A model generated the notes under the pieces. That model was not told the origin of the DNA, did not search any database, and saw only the letters and a program-made list of their open reading frames with translations. A stretch of 64,000 bases of DNA from Poseidonocella pacifica (GTDB taxonomy: Bacteria; Pseudomonadota; Alphaproteobacteria; Rhodobacterales; Rhodobacteraceae): NCBI RefSeq assembly GCF_900111875.1, contig NZ_FOJU01000005.1:310001-374000 (forward strand), written 5' to 3'. The stretch's first letter is position 1, and every line of letters starts with the position of its first letter. The position numbers and the translations under genes are program-made. Shown piece by piece: positions 18,446 to 26,036 of the stretch.

Positions 18446-18815
18446 GGTGCCCGGTGGATTGCAGGTGTTTGCGCAGCAGCGCCGCGTTCCTCCGGTTCCC
18501 CTTGAAGCCGATGTCGAAGATATCGCCGACAAGCGGGATACTCCCCAACAGCCAATCGGCCGCGGTGTTGATCCCCATTCGCCCGAGCACCGCCGGAGGG
18601 GCGCCCAGACGATAGGATTTGTGCAAGATATACGCCGCAGGCAGGAGCGCCGCAGTATCCCCGACACCGGGGATCAGGCCAAGGATGGAATCCCAGCCGA
18701 TCCGAATTCCGGTCATCGGGATGCGAAACGCACTGTCCATTCGTTCGGCCAGCCGCTCGATCCGGAGCAGTTCCGCTTCGCTTGCCTGCGGGGATATGGT
18801 TTTGGCCGGAGTCAT
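18411..18815 (-). CDS. DUF4112 domain membrane protein
   Basis: A 134-residue protein. The central region matches DUF4112: LAERMDSAFRIPMTGIRIGWD, LGLIPGVGDTAALLPAAYIL and LGSIPLVGDIFDIGFKGNRR, with two repeated GLIPGVGD/GSIPLVGD turns next to membrane helices. Function is unknown. The start (18815) overlaps the stop of the small Pmp3-like gene by ATGA, and both lie behind an EcfG-type promoter, so the protein is likely part of the general stress response. A longer upstream reading has no family similarity. Confidence 0.83.
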   Translation of the reverse strand: MTPAKTISPQASEAELLRIERLAERMDSAFRIPMTGIRIGWDSILGLIPGVGDTAALLPAAYILHKSYRLGAPPAVLGRMGINTAADWLLGSIPLVGDIFDIGFKGNRRNAALLRKHLQSTGHLTQTSGSAKTV

Positions 18816-18970
18816 TTCCGGGCGATAATGTAAATGGCGTGCACGATACCGGGGATATACCCAAGGATGGTCAGCAGGATGTTGATCCAGAAGTGCTTGC
18901 CCAAGCCCTCCTGCAGGAACACGCCAAGCGGTGGCAGAAGGATGGCAACGATGATGCGTATGAGGTCCAA
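18812..18970 (-). CDS. Pmp3/YqaE-family small membrane protein
   Basis: A 52-residue proteolipid beginning MDLIRIIVAILLPPLGVF and containing GLGKHFWINILLTILGYIPG and IVHAIYIIARK, the two-helix layout and LPPLGV / ILLTILGYIPG signatures of the Pmp3 (UPF0057) family. The family helps membranes tolerate salt, cold and other stress. The start is a TTG (18968-18970 on the complement) with AGGAGA seven bases upstream, so a minimum-length or ATG-only gene finder would miss it. It overlaps DUF4112 by four bases and is first in the operon behind the EcfG-like promoter. Confidence 0.88.
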   Translation of the reverse strand: MDLIRIIVAILLPPLGVFLQEGLGKHFWINILLTILGYIPGIVHAIYIIARK

Positions 18971-18993
18971 TGTAGGTCTCCTTTCCGCGTAAC

Positions 18994-19018
18994 AACGTCC
19001 CCACCGACGGCGGGTTCC
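18994..19018 (-). promoter_or_regulatory. EcfG-type general stress promoter for the Pmp3-DUF4112 operon
   Basis: Read on the minus strand: GGAAC (complement of 19014-19018), a 16-base spacer, CGTT (complement of 18994-18997). This matches the alphaproteobacterial EcfG (RpoE2/SigT) consensus GGAAC-N16/17-CGTT. It ends 23 bases before the small gene's start codon. Spacing and target gene type both fit; the promoter has not been tested. Confidence 0.72.
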
Positions 19019-19222
19019 ATGAAGCGTCGCGTCGCGCGCGCGAATGCGTTCGAAATTCTCTTTTCAAGTCGTACATTTGCGCTAAATTCGCAGGAGTGAT
19101 CCACTGGACGGGCAAGAGCAAAGGTCGGCAGATCATCGTATTGTTTCATTCGGCAGGAACTCGGTGTCGCCCATGCTCAGCTTAACCAACCTATCACCCG
19201 TCCACCGCAGCGAGCCGCTCGC

Positions 19223-21196
19223 ATGCTGAGGCGTCAGAATCCCAACCTCGACCCGATGAGCTTTCTCTCCGGCCCGAGCGAGATGGCCCAGAGAATACGT
19301 GAGTTCGACTGGACCGGACATCCATTCGGCCCCCCCGAGACTTGGCCTCAATCCCTGCGCTCGGCGCTTGCCATCGCGCTCAACTCGACCTTTCCCACGG
19401 CGATCTATTGGGGATCGGATTTGCGCCTGCTCTACAACGACGCATGGTCGAGCATACCCGGCCCCCGTCACCCGGGCTGTCTGGGGGAGCGCGCCGAAGA
19501 TGTCTGGTATGATATCTGGCATGTGATTGAGCCGCAGTTCACCGAGTTGATCGTCAGCGGAACGGGCATTTTTCTCGAAGATCAACTTCTCCCGATGAAG
19601 CGGTATCGCTTTGAGGAAGAAACCTACTGGACCTATAACTTCAGCCCGATCCGCGGTGAGGATGGCGCAATCGAGGGCGTGTTCAACTCCGGCATGGAGA
19701 CCACTGCCAAGGTGCTGGAGGGGCGTCAGTCGAGCTTTCTTCTGGGGCTGAGCGACAGTCTGCGCGGAGCTACGGGCACAGATGACCTTGGGATGATCGT
19801 CTGCGGCGCGCTCGGTAAGTATCTGGGTGCGATCCGGGTGGGAATACGCGAAGTTCAGCGCGCCAAGAGCCCGGGCTACCGGACACTAGCGGAATGGACC
19901 GCCACTGATATCGATCCTGTAGGCGATCAGTTCGCCATGGAAAACATCGGGCCGGTGGCGCTGCCCCTTGCGGCGGGGAAGGTGGGGCAGATCATTGACA
20001 CCTCCGAAGTCAGTGAGCCAACGACACGAGAGGCTTTTCATAGCGCGGGCACCGGATCACTGCTTGCGGTTCCGTGGATGAAGGATCACCGGCTGGAGGC
20101 ATCGCTGTTCATCCATCGGGCCAACGCGGGTCGGTGGAGCGATGCGGACATCGCGCTCACCGAACAGGTTCTGGAACGGTTCTTGCACGAGATTGAACAG
20201 CAGCGATCCCTTGAGCGCGAACAGATCATGGCGAGTGAAATCGACCATCGCGCTCGTAACCTGCTGGGCGTTGTTCGGGCGCTGGTAAATCAGAACAGCG
20301 CCGATGACGTGCCAAGCTACAAGGCCAAGCTACTGGATCGGCTTGCTGGGCTCAGCAATACGCACAGTCTCCTGGCGGGGAACCGGTGGAGCGTCGTGTC
20401 ACTTGACGACGTGCTGCGAAATGAGCTTTCGCCCTACCTGTCTTCTGATACCCCCCAAGCCACCCTCGAAGGGCCGGCGGTGGAGCTTTCGCCTGACATG
20501 GCACAGGCCATCGCGATGGTCGTGCATGAACTGGCCACCAATGCCATGAAATACGGGGCGCTTACCGGGGTCACGGGCAAGCTCGATGTTGCGTGGGAGG
20601 TGTCGCACGATGAGATCCTGCGCATCAAGTGGCAAGAGCGGACGGTTGATGCGGGCCGTACCTTGCGCGAACTCGACAGTTCTGGCTTTGGTACAAACCT
20701 GCTGGTGCAGATCATCGAACGGCAGCTTGGCGGCGAATTCTCCCGCGGGTTGGATACCGACGGGTTCAAATGCGAGATCGTGATCGACCTGCGCCGCGAC
20801 GCGGGCATCCCCGAAGAGCGTGAAGTGCCCAATTGCCCCGAGAATGGGCAGGGGCGCACCCGTATCTTCATCGTGGAAGATGATCCGATCATCTCGATGG
20901 ATCTCGTCGATACGGTGGAGGCCATGGGGTATGAGGTTGTCGGGACCGCGGGATCGGTCAAGGCGGGGCTTTCGCAACTTGCCAAGGTAACACCCGATCT
21001 CGCCGTGGTGGATATCAACCTCGGTAAGGAGACGTCCGAGGCCATTGCCAAGCATCTGGTGCTGCGGGGGATACCCTTCCTGCAACTCACGGGCTACGAG
21101 TTCGACGCCACGGCCGGGAGTGTCTTCGACGGTCGGCCAAGGCTCATGAAGCCGATCAGTGAGGACAGTCTGGCCGAGGAGTTGCGAAAGCTCTGA
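19223..21196 (+). CDS. HWE-family hybrid histidine kinase with C-terminal receiver
   Basis: A 657-residue cytoplasmic signalling protein. Residues about 10-160 form a PAS-like domain, 170-325 a GAF-like domain, and about 335-530 an HWE kinase: phospho-acceptor His in EIDHRARNLLGVVRALV near residue 341, N-box HELATNAMKYGAL, and the defining W-x-E in LRIKWQE. Residues about 546-657 are a receiver (IVEDDPIISMD, phospho-Asp near 596 in VVDINLG, MKPIS lysine). HWE kinases commonly feed the PhyR-NepR-EcfG stress pathway, and the neighbouring divergent operon carries an EcfG promoter. No membrane segment is seen. The start at 19223 lacks a strong ribosome site; 19256 is an alternative. Confidence 0.85.
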   Translation: MLRRQNPNLDPMSFLSGPSEMAQRIREFDWTGHPFGPPETWPQSLRSALAIALNSTFPTAIYWGSDLRLLYNDAWSSIPGPRHPGCLGERAEDVWYDIWHVIEPQFTELIVSGTGIFLEDQLLPMKRYRFEEETYWTYNFSPIRGEDGAIEGVFNSGMETTAKVLEGRQSSFLLGLSDSLRGATGTDDLGMIVCGALGKYLGAIRVGIREVQRAKSPGYRTLAEWTATDIDPVGDQFAMENIGPVALPLAAGKVGQIIDTSEVSEPTTREAFHSAGTGSLLAVPWMKDHRLEASLFIHRANAGRWSDADIALTEQVLERFLHEIEQQRSLEREQIMASEIDHRARNLLGVVRALVNQNSADDVPSYKAKLLDRLAGLSNTHSLLAGNRWSVVSLDDVLRNELSPYLSSDTPQATLEGPAVELSPDMAQAIAMVVHELATNAMKYGALTGVTGKLDVAWEVSHDEILRIKWQERTVDAGRTLRELDSSGFGTNLLVQIIERQLGGEFSRGLDTDGFKCEIVIDLRRDAGIPEEREVPNCPENGQGRTRIFIVEDDPIISMDLVDTVEAMGYEVVGTAGSVKAGLSQLAKVTPDLAVVDINLGKETSEAIAKHLVLRGIPFLQLTGYEFDATAGSVFDGRPRLMKPISEDSLAEELRKL

Positions 21197-21211
21197 GGGC
21201 CGCGCCGGGTA

Positions 21212-22045
21212 TCAAGTGCGTTTGCTCAGGACGTATGACCTGACCGGCTCGGCAAGGGCCTTTGCCGCTGCGTGATGCGCCGACGTTCCCGGAATGGTGG
21301 CTGCGGCGCTCCGTTGAAGGGGTGGAAAGATGAGACCCGTCAGATGTTCCGCCTCCGGCTCTGTGGTCGCGGGGACTTCGATGAGGTCGTTGGCGAGGAG
21401 TGCGACTTCCGCGACCATCTCTTCGGTGACAAAGAGCGGCTCTGACCCAAGCGCGCCCTGGTCGCGTGCGGCGCGGCGCATATCGAGCAGCACAACTGGG
21501 CAGTCGAAGGCACCGATCAATTCACTCATGCGCGTGGTCCAGACGGTCTGCAATTCCTTCCGAAGGCGTTCGAAGGGCTCTGGCGCTTCGTGGTGCAGCA
21601 CCCCCAGCATATGGCGGACAAAGCTGAAACCGGTGAAGTCGTGATCGGGAAAAACGGTCCGCATCAGCGGGGAGGCTTGCAGAAAGCGGTCGTTGCGGCG
21701 TCTATGCACCGAGTAGAAGCAATTGCTGTTGCCCTGCGCGCCCATGATCTGCACCACGGCCAAACGGGCCCCACCACACAATCGTCGCAGGCCGGGGTCA
21801 CCCAGAAACACGTCACATCCCGCGTGTGGCACCCCAAGATTGAAACAACTCAGGCCAGTGCGCTCCTCAAGAAGTGCGGGCCATGGATGAGCGACAAAGG
21901 TGCCGAAGGTTTCGCCCGCGCCGAGGCATACCGCGTAGTCGCCGACCTCCGAGAGTTTGCGCGGGCCGCGCAGATCAACCCGGCAGCCGTCATATCGACA
22001 AAGCTCATAGTCCAGATCGCCCGGTCCGGGAGATGCGAAACTCAC
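21212..22045 (-). CDS. DUF6473 family protein
   Basis: About 277 residues. The N-terminal region reads GDLDYELCRYDGCRVDLRGPRK, then a FLGAGETFG-like strand (VCLGAGETFGTFVAHPWPALL) and NLGVPHAGCDVFLGDP, a layout I associate with DUF6473 proteins of Rhodobacteraceae, which resemble SGNH/GDSL-like or glycosylation-associated proteins. Biochemical function is unknown. A GTG at 22045 is chosen because the conserved LDY-CRYG region begins a few residues later; an upstream start at 22090 is possible. Convergent with the HWE kinase and divergent from the hydroxyacyl-CoA dehydrogenase. Confidence 0.62.
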   Translation of the reverse strand: MSFASPGPGDLDYELCRYDGCRVDLRGPRKLSEVGDYAVCLGAGETFGTFVAHPWPALLEERTGLSCFNLGVPHAGCDVFLGDPGLRRLCGGARLAVVQIMGAQGNSNCFYSVHRRRNDRFLQASPLMRTVFPDHDFTGFSFVRHMLGVLHHEAPEPFERLRKELQTVWTTRMSELIGAFDCPVVLLDMRRAARDQGALGSEPLFVTEEMVAEVALLANDLIEVPATTEPEAEHLTGLIFPPLQRSAAATIPGTSAHHAAAKALAEPVRSYVLSKRT

Positions 22046-22194
22046 TGCGAAACCCCAATTCTGTTCACCCGCAAGGCACCATGCAGGCAAACTTTTGCGG
22101 AATCGCTAATGGCTGCGTGCCGGGAGCAGGAGCGCTTGCACCTTCGCGCGGCCCGTGACTATGGTCGCCACCATCACGAGGAGAGGCAGCACCC

Positions 22195-23070
22195 ATGGAG
22201 ATCCAGAAAATCGGCGTCGTCGGCGCAGGCCAGATGGGCAACGGCATCGCTCATGTGGCCGCGGTCGCGGGATACGATGTTTGGATGAGCGACATCAGTC
22301 AGGACGCGCTCGATGCCGCGATGACGCTGATCGACCGGAACATGGAGCGGCAGGTATCGCGCGAGTTGATCGCAGCTGATGCCAAGGCCGAGGCGATGGC
22401 ACGCATCCGCACTTCGCTCAAGCTTGCCGATCTGGGGCAATGCGATCTGATCATCGAAGCCGCGACGGAGCGCGAATCCGTCAAACAGGCGATCTTCGAG
22501 GATCTGATCCCGCATCTGCAACCCCACACGATCCTGACGACCAACACCTCCTCGATCTCGATCACCCGGCTGGCCAGCCGTACGGATCGGCCGGAGCGAT
22601 TCATGGGGTTTCATTTCATGAACCCCGTTCCGGTCATGCAGTTGGTGGAGCTTATCCGGGGGATCGCAACGGACCGCGAAACCTATGACTCCTGCCTCGC
22701 GGTGGTAGAGCGGATCGGCAAGACAGCGGCCAGTGCCGAGGATTTTCCCGCTTTCATCGTGAACCGCATCCTGATGCCGATGATCAATGAAGCGGTCTAT
22801 ACGCTCTATGAGGGCGTCGGAAACGTGCGTTCGATTGACCAGTCGATGAAGCTGGGCGCGAACCACCCCATGGGCCCCTTGGAACTTGCGGATTTCATCG
22901 GGCTCGATACCTGTCTTGCCATCATGAACGTGCTCCACGAAGGGCTGGCGGATACGAAGTATCGGCCGTGTCCCTTGCTGACGAAGTATGTCGAGGCCGG
23001 GTGGCTGGGCCGTAAGGCGAAGCGTGGTTTTTATGACTATCGCGGGGAAGAGCCCGTCCCCACCCGCTAG
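22195..23070 (+). CDS. 3-hydroxybutyryl-CoA dehydrogenase
   Basis: A 291-residue enzyme starting IQKIGVVGAGQMGNGIAHVAA (NAD-binding GxGxxG) with the 3HCDH family marks TNTSSISITRLA, HFMNPVPVMQLVELI (catalytic His-Glu pair region), FIVNRILMPMINEA and GANHPMGPLELADFIGLD. It oxidises (S)-3-hydroxybutyryl-CoA to acetoacetyl-CoA, or the reverse in short-chain acyl-CoA metabolism. GAGGCAG stands before the start. It overlaps the convergent acyltransferase gene by four bases. No other beta-oxidation genes are adjacent. Confidence 0.9.
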   Translation: MEIQKIGVVGAGQMGNGIAHVAAVAGYDVWMSDISQDALDAAMTLIDRNMERQVSRELIAADAKAEAMARIRTSLKLADLGQCDLIIEAATERESVKQAIFEDLIPHLQPHTILTTNTSSISITRLASRTDRPERFMGFHFMNPVPVMQLVELIRGIATDRETYDSCLAVVERIGKTAASAEDFPAFIVNRILMPMINEAVYTLYEGVGNVRSIDQSMKLGANHPMGPLELADFIGLDTCLAIMNVLHEGLADTKYRPCPLLTKYVEAGWLGRKAKRGFYDYRGEEPVPTR

Positions 23071-23963
23071 GCGGAGTTGCCAAGCGACAGGGTATGGGCC
23101 CGTAGCCACGCCATGAAATCGCGGGGGCTGGCGGAGCGCTCCGCGACTTCCGCCGGATCGAGCGGATGGCCGATGAGCGGCGATTGCGCCGTGTTGCAGG
23201 CTTTCACGATCTCATGGATGAGAAGACCCTGCCGCAGTGTCGGCGATACGCGGCTCGCGATCTGATACCAACGGGAGTTCTGCCCGGGAAAGAAAACCGG
23301 CACGACGCGCGCGCCGGACCGGCGGATCATCTTGGCGGTAAAGACATTCCATTCGCGCTCGACTGCGGGGCCGAACATACGATCCGCGGAGGCCACGACC
23401 CCCGAGGGAAACAGGCCGATGACACCGCCGGCCTCAAGCTGGGCCATGGCGGCGTCACGCATCTCTATGCTCTTTTGCTGCGCATCGGGCTCATGCGGAA
23501 AGGGGACTGAAATCAGAAAACGGTCCGCGACGGCATCAAGCTGGGTCAGAAGAGATCGGGTCAGGATCTTGTAGTCCGGGCGGCGCTTGCCGATCAGTTC
23601 AGCCAACACCATTCCATCCACCAGCCCATGCGGATGATTGGCCACAACGACCACGGGCCCTTCGGATGGAATACGCTCCATCTGTTGGCTGGGCGTCTGG
23701 AGGGGGATGCGCATGACATCGAGCACAGCGCGAAAGAAGCTTGCGTCCTGCGGCGCGCCCATCCGCTCAAACTCACGGACCATGCGCAGGATGGAGATCT
23801 TGCCCGTGGACCATTCGAGCGCATGGATCGCGGCGACCTTGGCGGGATTGGTGAAGGTGTCGGCATAGGTCAGGCTGCTGCGATCATAGTGGCGCGTGCG
23901 CGTTCCATTGCCCTCAGGCTGGCCAGCCCGGGCCGCGCGGCGTTCTTCGACGTTTCGTGCCAC
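23067..23963 (-). CDS. Lysophospholipid acyltransferase family protein
   Basis: About 298 residues. The PlsC-type acyltransferase motifs are present: NHPHGLVDGMVLAELIG (a variant of the NHxxxxD catalytic block), the FPSGVVASADRMF substrate region, and GARVVPVFFPGQNS. It transfers an acyl chain to a lysophospholipid or ornithine-lipid-type acceptor at the inner membrane. No ATG lies close upstream in frame; I chose a GTG at 23963, 29 bases after the ptsH stop. It is downstream of ptsH in the same direction and may be co-transcribed with the PTS branch. Confidence 0.8.
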   Translation of the reverse strand: MARNVEERRAARAGQPEGNGTRTRHYDRSSLTYADTFTNPAKVAAIHALEWSTGKISILRMVREFERMGAPQDASFFRAVLDVMRIPLQTPSQQMERIPSEGPVVVVANHPHGLVDGMVLAELIGKRRPDYKILTRSLLTQLDAVADRFLISVPFPHEPDAQQKSIEMRDAAMAQLEAGGVIGLFPSGVVASADRMFGPAVEREWNVFTAKMIRRSGARVVPVFFPGQNSRWYQIASRVSPTLRQGLLIHEIVKACNTAQSPLIGHPLDPAEVAERSASPRDFMAWLRAHTLSLGNSA

Positions 23964-23991
23964 GTCTATATCGCCCCGCCCGGCGCCATGA

Positions 23992-24261
23992 TCAGAAACC
24001 TTCGCCGAACTTGTCGGCAAGCAACGACTCGAGCGCCTTGGCGAGCTTTTCGGCATCTTCGCCGCGGGTCTCGATCTCGATGTCACAGCCCTTCGACGCG
24101 GCCAGCATCAAAAGCCCCATGATGCTGTCGCCGGAGGCATTCATGCCATCGTGCGAAACCTCCGCCGTGGCATCATGCGCCTCGACGACTTCCACGAACT
24201 TCGCCGATGCGCGAGCGTGCAGGCCTTTTTCGTTGGTGATAGTGAGGGTTTGCTTGACCAT
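23992..24261 (-). CDS. ptsH: Phosphocarrier protein HPr
   Basis: An 89-residue HPr. The phospho-acceptor His is in NEKGLHARASAKFVE near residue 15, and the regulatory Ser region is MNASGDSIMGLLMLAASKG near residue 46, the target of HPr kinase encoded in the same cluster. The start at 24261 gives the canonical MVKQTLTITNEKG. It belongs to the alphaproteobacterial regulatory PTS (with EIIA-Man and HprK), which controls carbon and nitrogen responses rather than sugar uptake. Confidence 0.92.
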   Translation of the reverse strand: MVKQTLTITNEKGLHARASAKFVEVVEAHDATAEVSHDGMNASGDSIMGLLMLAASKGCDIEIETRGEDAEKLAKALESLLADKFGEGF

Positions 24262-24301
24262 GCTTGTCATGTGGCGGAAAGGCTCTCCTGACGATCGCGC
24301 C

Positions 24302-24694
24302 CTATTGGGCGGACACGCTTCTTGTGTCAATGTATTTCCGACCGGCGGTCAGTGCCTGTTCAACGGCTTCGTCGACAGGAAGTTGCCTGCTTTTTGCAAG
24401 TTTGATCAACATTGGCAGGTTGGCGCCGTAGAGAATACGGCGGCTGGCCTCATGACAGGCGAGCAAAGACAGGTTGGATGGTGAGCCCCCGAACATATCG
24501 GTGACAACCACCACGCCGCCCCCTTCGTCCACGGCATCGGCCGCATCACAGATTTCGCGCTGCTTCGCAGCCCGATCATCATCGGGGGAAATACCTATGG
24601 CACGCACACCGGGTTGGACGCCGACAACATGTTCGACGGTCGCGAGATATTCTCTGGCCAATCCCCCATGCGCGACGATCACGACGCCGATCAC
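24302..24694 (-). CDS. PTS EIIA component, mannose family
   Basis: A 130-residue EIIA-Man domain protein: GVVIVAHGGLAREYLATVEH carries the phospho-acceptor His near residue 9, and VVVVTDMFGGSPSNLSL the conserved DMFGGSP loop. No membrane EIIC/EIID partners are nearby, as usual for this regulatory branch. The start overlaps the rapZ stop by four bases, and ptsH follows 40 bases downstream. Confidence 0.9.
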   Translation of the reverse strand: MIGVVIVAHGGLAREYLATVEHVVGVQPGVRAIGISPDDDRAAKQREICDAADAVDEGGGVVVVTDMFGGSPSNLSLLACHEASRRILYGANLPMLIKLAKSRQLPVDEAVEQALTAGRKYIDTRSVSAQ

Positions 24695-25620
24695 GGTTTT
24701 TCCATTCTGTCCGGGGAACGGGCGCTTGTGTCCGCGGCGCGCCGTTCCAGTTCACGGTGTCTAGTTGACACCTGCCATCCCTCTTCCGCAAGAGCCTTGC
24801 CAAGCTTTTCCGTTACGGCAACCGACCGGTGTTGCCCTCCGGTACACCCCAAGCCAATCGCAAGATGCGCCTTGCCCTCTTCGGTATAGGCCGGAAGTAG
24901 CAATGAGACGAGCGCACGCAACTGAGAGAAGAACGGCTCGAAGCGCGGGTCGTCGGCAATGTAGGCAGCTACAGCCGGATCGCGCCCGTCAAGCGCGCGC
25001 AACGGCGGGTGCCAGTAGGGATTGCGCAGGAACCTCACGTCGAACACCGTATCGATGCCGCGCGGAAGGCCCCGCTTATAGGAAAAGGAATGCAAGGAGA
25101 TCGCGAGGCTGCGCTCTGCATCAGGGGCAAACCACCGATCCATTTCGGCGCGCAAGTCATGGGGCGTGAATTCGGTCGTGTCGATCAGGATATCGGCGCG
25201 GGTGCGGATCGCGGAAAGCAGGTCGATCTCGCGCGCGATACCGGCCTCCGGCCCCTCGGCTGGGGCAAGGGGGTGTCGGCGCCGGGTCTCCGAAAACCGG
25301 CGTAGCAATACATCCGGGGCGCAATCCACATAGACAAGTTGAAAACTCACGCCGGGATGCGCCGACATTTCCTCGATCAGGTTGATGAGGGCATCGGACG
25401 AAAACTCCCGGTTGCGCGCGTCGATGCCAAGGGCCATGGGGTGATCAAGCGGCGCGACGGCCAGAAGGCGGGGCACCAGGCTCAGCGGCAGATTGTCGAT
25501 CGCCTCGAAGCCCATATCCTCAAGCGCATTGATCGCAGTGCTGCGCCCCGCGCCCGACGGGCCGGTGATCAGGATAAGCTTATGGGCAAGGTCTAAGGGG
25601 GGCATGGCAATCGGGTTCAT
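24691..25620 (-). CDS. rapZ: RNase adapter protein RapZ
   Basis: A 309-residue protein with the N-terminal Walker A ITGPSGAGRSTAINALED, the AIDNLPLSLVPRLL segment, and the C-terminal GLGCTGGQHRSVAVTEKL signature. In E. coli RapZ binds small RNAs and glucosamine-6-phosphate and directs RNase E; in alphaproteobacteria it is constantly linked to hprK and the PTS genes. Overlaps hprK by four bases upstream and the EIIA gene by four bases downstream. Confidence 0.93.
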   Translation of the reverse strand: MNPIAMPPLDLAHKLILITGPSGAGRSTAINALEDMGFEAIDNLPLSLVPRLLAVAPLDHPMALGIDARNREFSSDALINLIEEMSAHPGVSFQLVYVDCAPDVLLRRFSETRRRHPLAPAEGPEAGIAREIDLLSAIRTRADILIDTTEFTPHDLRAEMDRWFAPDAERSLAISLHSFSYKRGLPRGIDTVFDVRFLRNPYWHPPLRALDGRDPAVAAYIADDPRFEPFFSQLRALVSLLLPAYTEEGKAHLAIGLGCTGGQHRSVAVTEKLGKALAEEGWQVSTRHRELERRAADTSARSPDRMEKP

Positions 25621-26036
25621 TCGTAGCGTCCTTCTCTAAGATAGAGAAGAAGTGATGCAGCGAAATGCGGAATGCCTGGATTGTGAAGCAAAGGAAGCAC
25701 GACGCCGAGTAGCGTCTCTTTGTGCCAAGGCGGAAGGCGTTCAGTCTCGGGCCGGTCAAGGTCGACGATACAGGCTATATCCGCTGAGCAGGCCGGCGCG
25801 CGCAGAAGGCCCATGCCGCGCGCTTCGATGAGCCCGGAGATAGGCGCCGGGGCTTCTGCATGAAGCATGTCGCCCCTGCGGGTGATCCTGACGCGATCAT
25901 CGCTGACGAGTCGCGCGCCCCAAGCCATCAATTCGATAGACAGCCTCGATTTGCCAGACCCGGACGCACCCCGGATTAAAACGCCGCGCCCATCAACGGC
26001 GACACAACTGGCGTGGAGGATGGTTTCCTGCGCCAT
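25617..26036 (-). CDS. hprK: HPr kinase/phosphorylase, short alphaproteobacterial form
   Basis: A 139-residue protein equal to the C-terminal catalytic domain of HPr kinase, lacking the N-terminal domain of Firmicute enzymes. Walker A is LIRGASGSGKSRLSIELM, followed by ARLVSDDRVRI (the DD catalytic loop). It phosphorylates HPr on the regulatory serine. The start overlaps the chvG stop by one base, and the stop overlaps the rapZ start. Short forms are normal in Rhizobiales and Rhodobacterales, so it is not regarded as truncated. Confidence 0.9.
   Translation of the reverse strand: MAQETILHASCVAVDGRGVLIRGASGSGKSRLSIELMAWGARLVSDDRVRITRRGDMLHAEAPAPISGLIEARGMGLLRAPACSADIACIVDLDRPETERLPPWHKETLLGVVLPLLHNPGIPHFAASLLLYLREGRYE

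Noticed and set aside
19156-19185. GGAAC upstream of the HWE kinase as a second EcfG promoter
   Set aside because: No CGTT-like element occurs 16-17 bases downstream on the plus strand.
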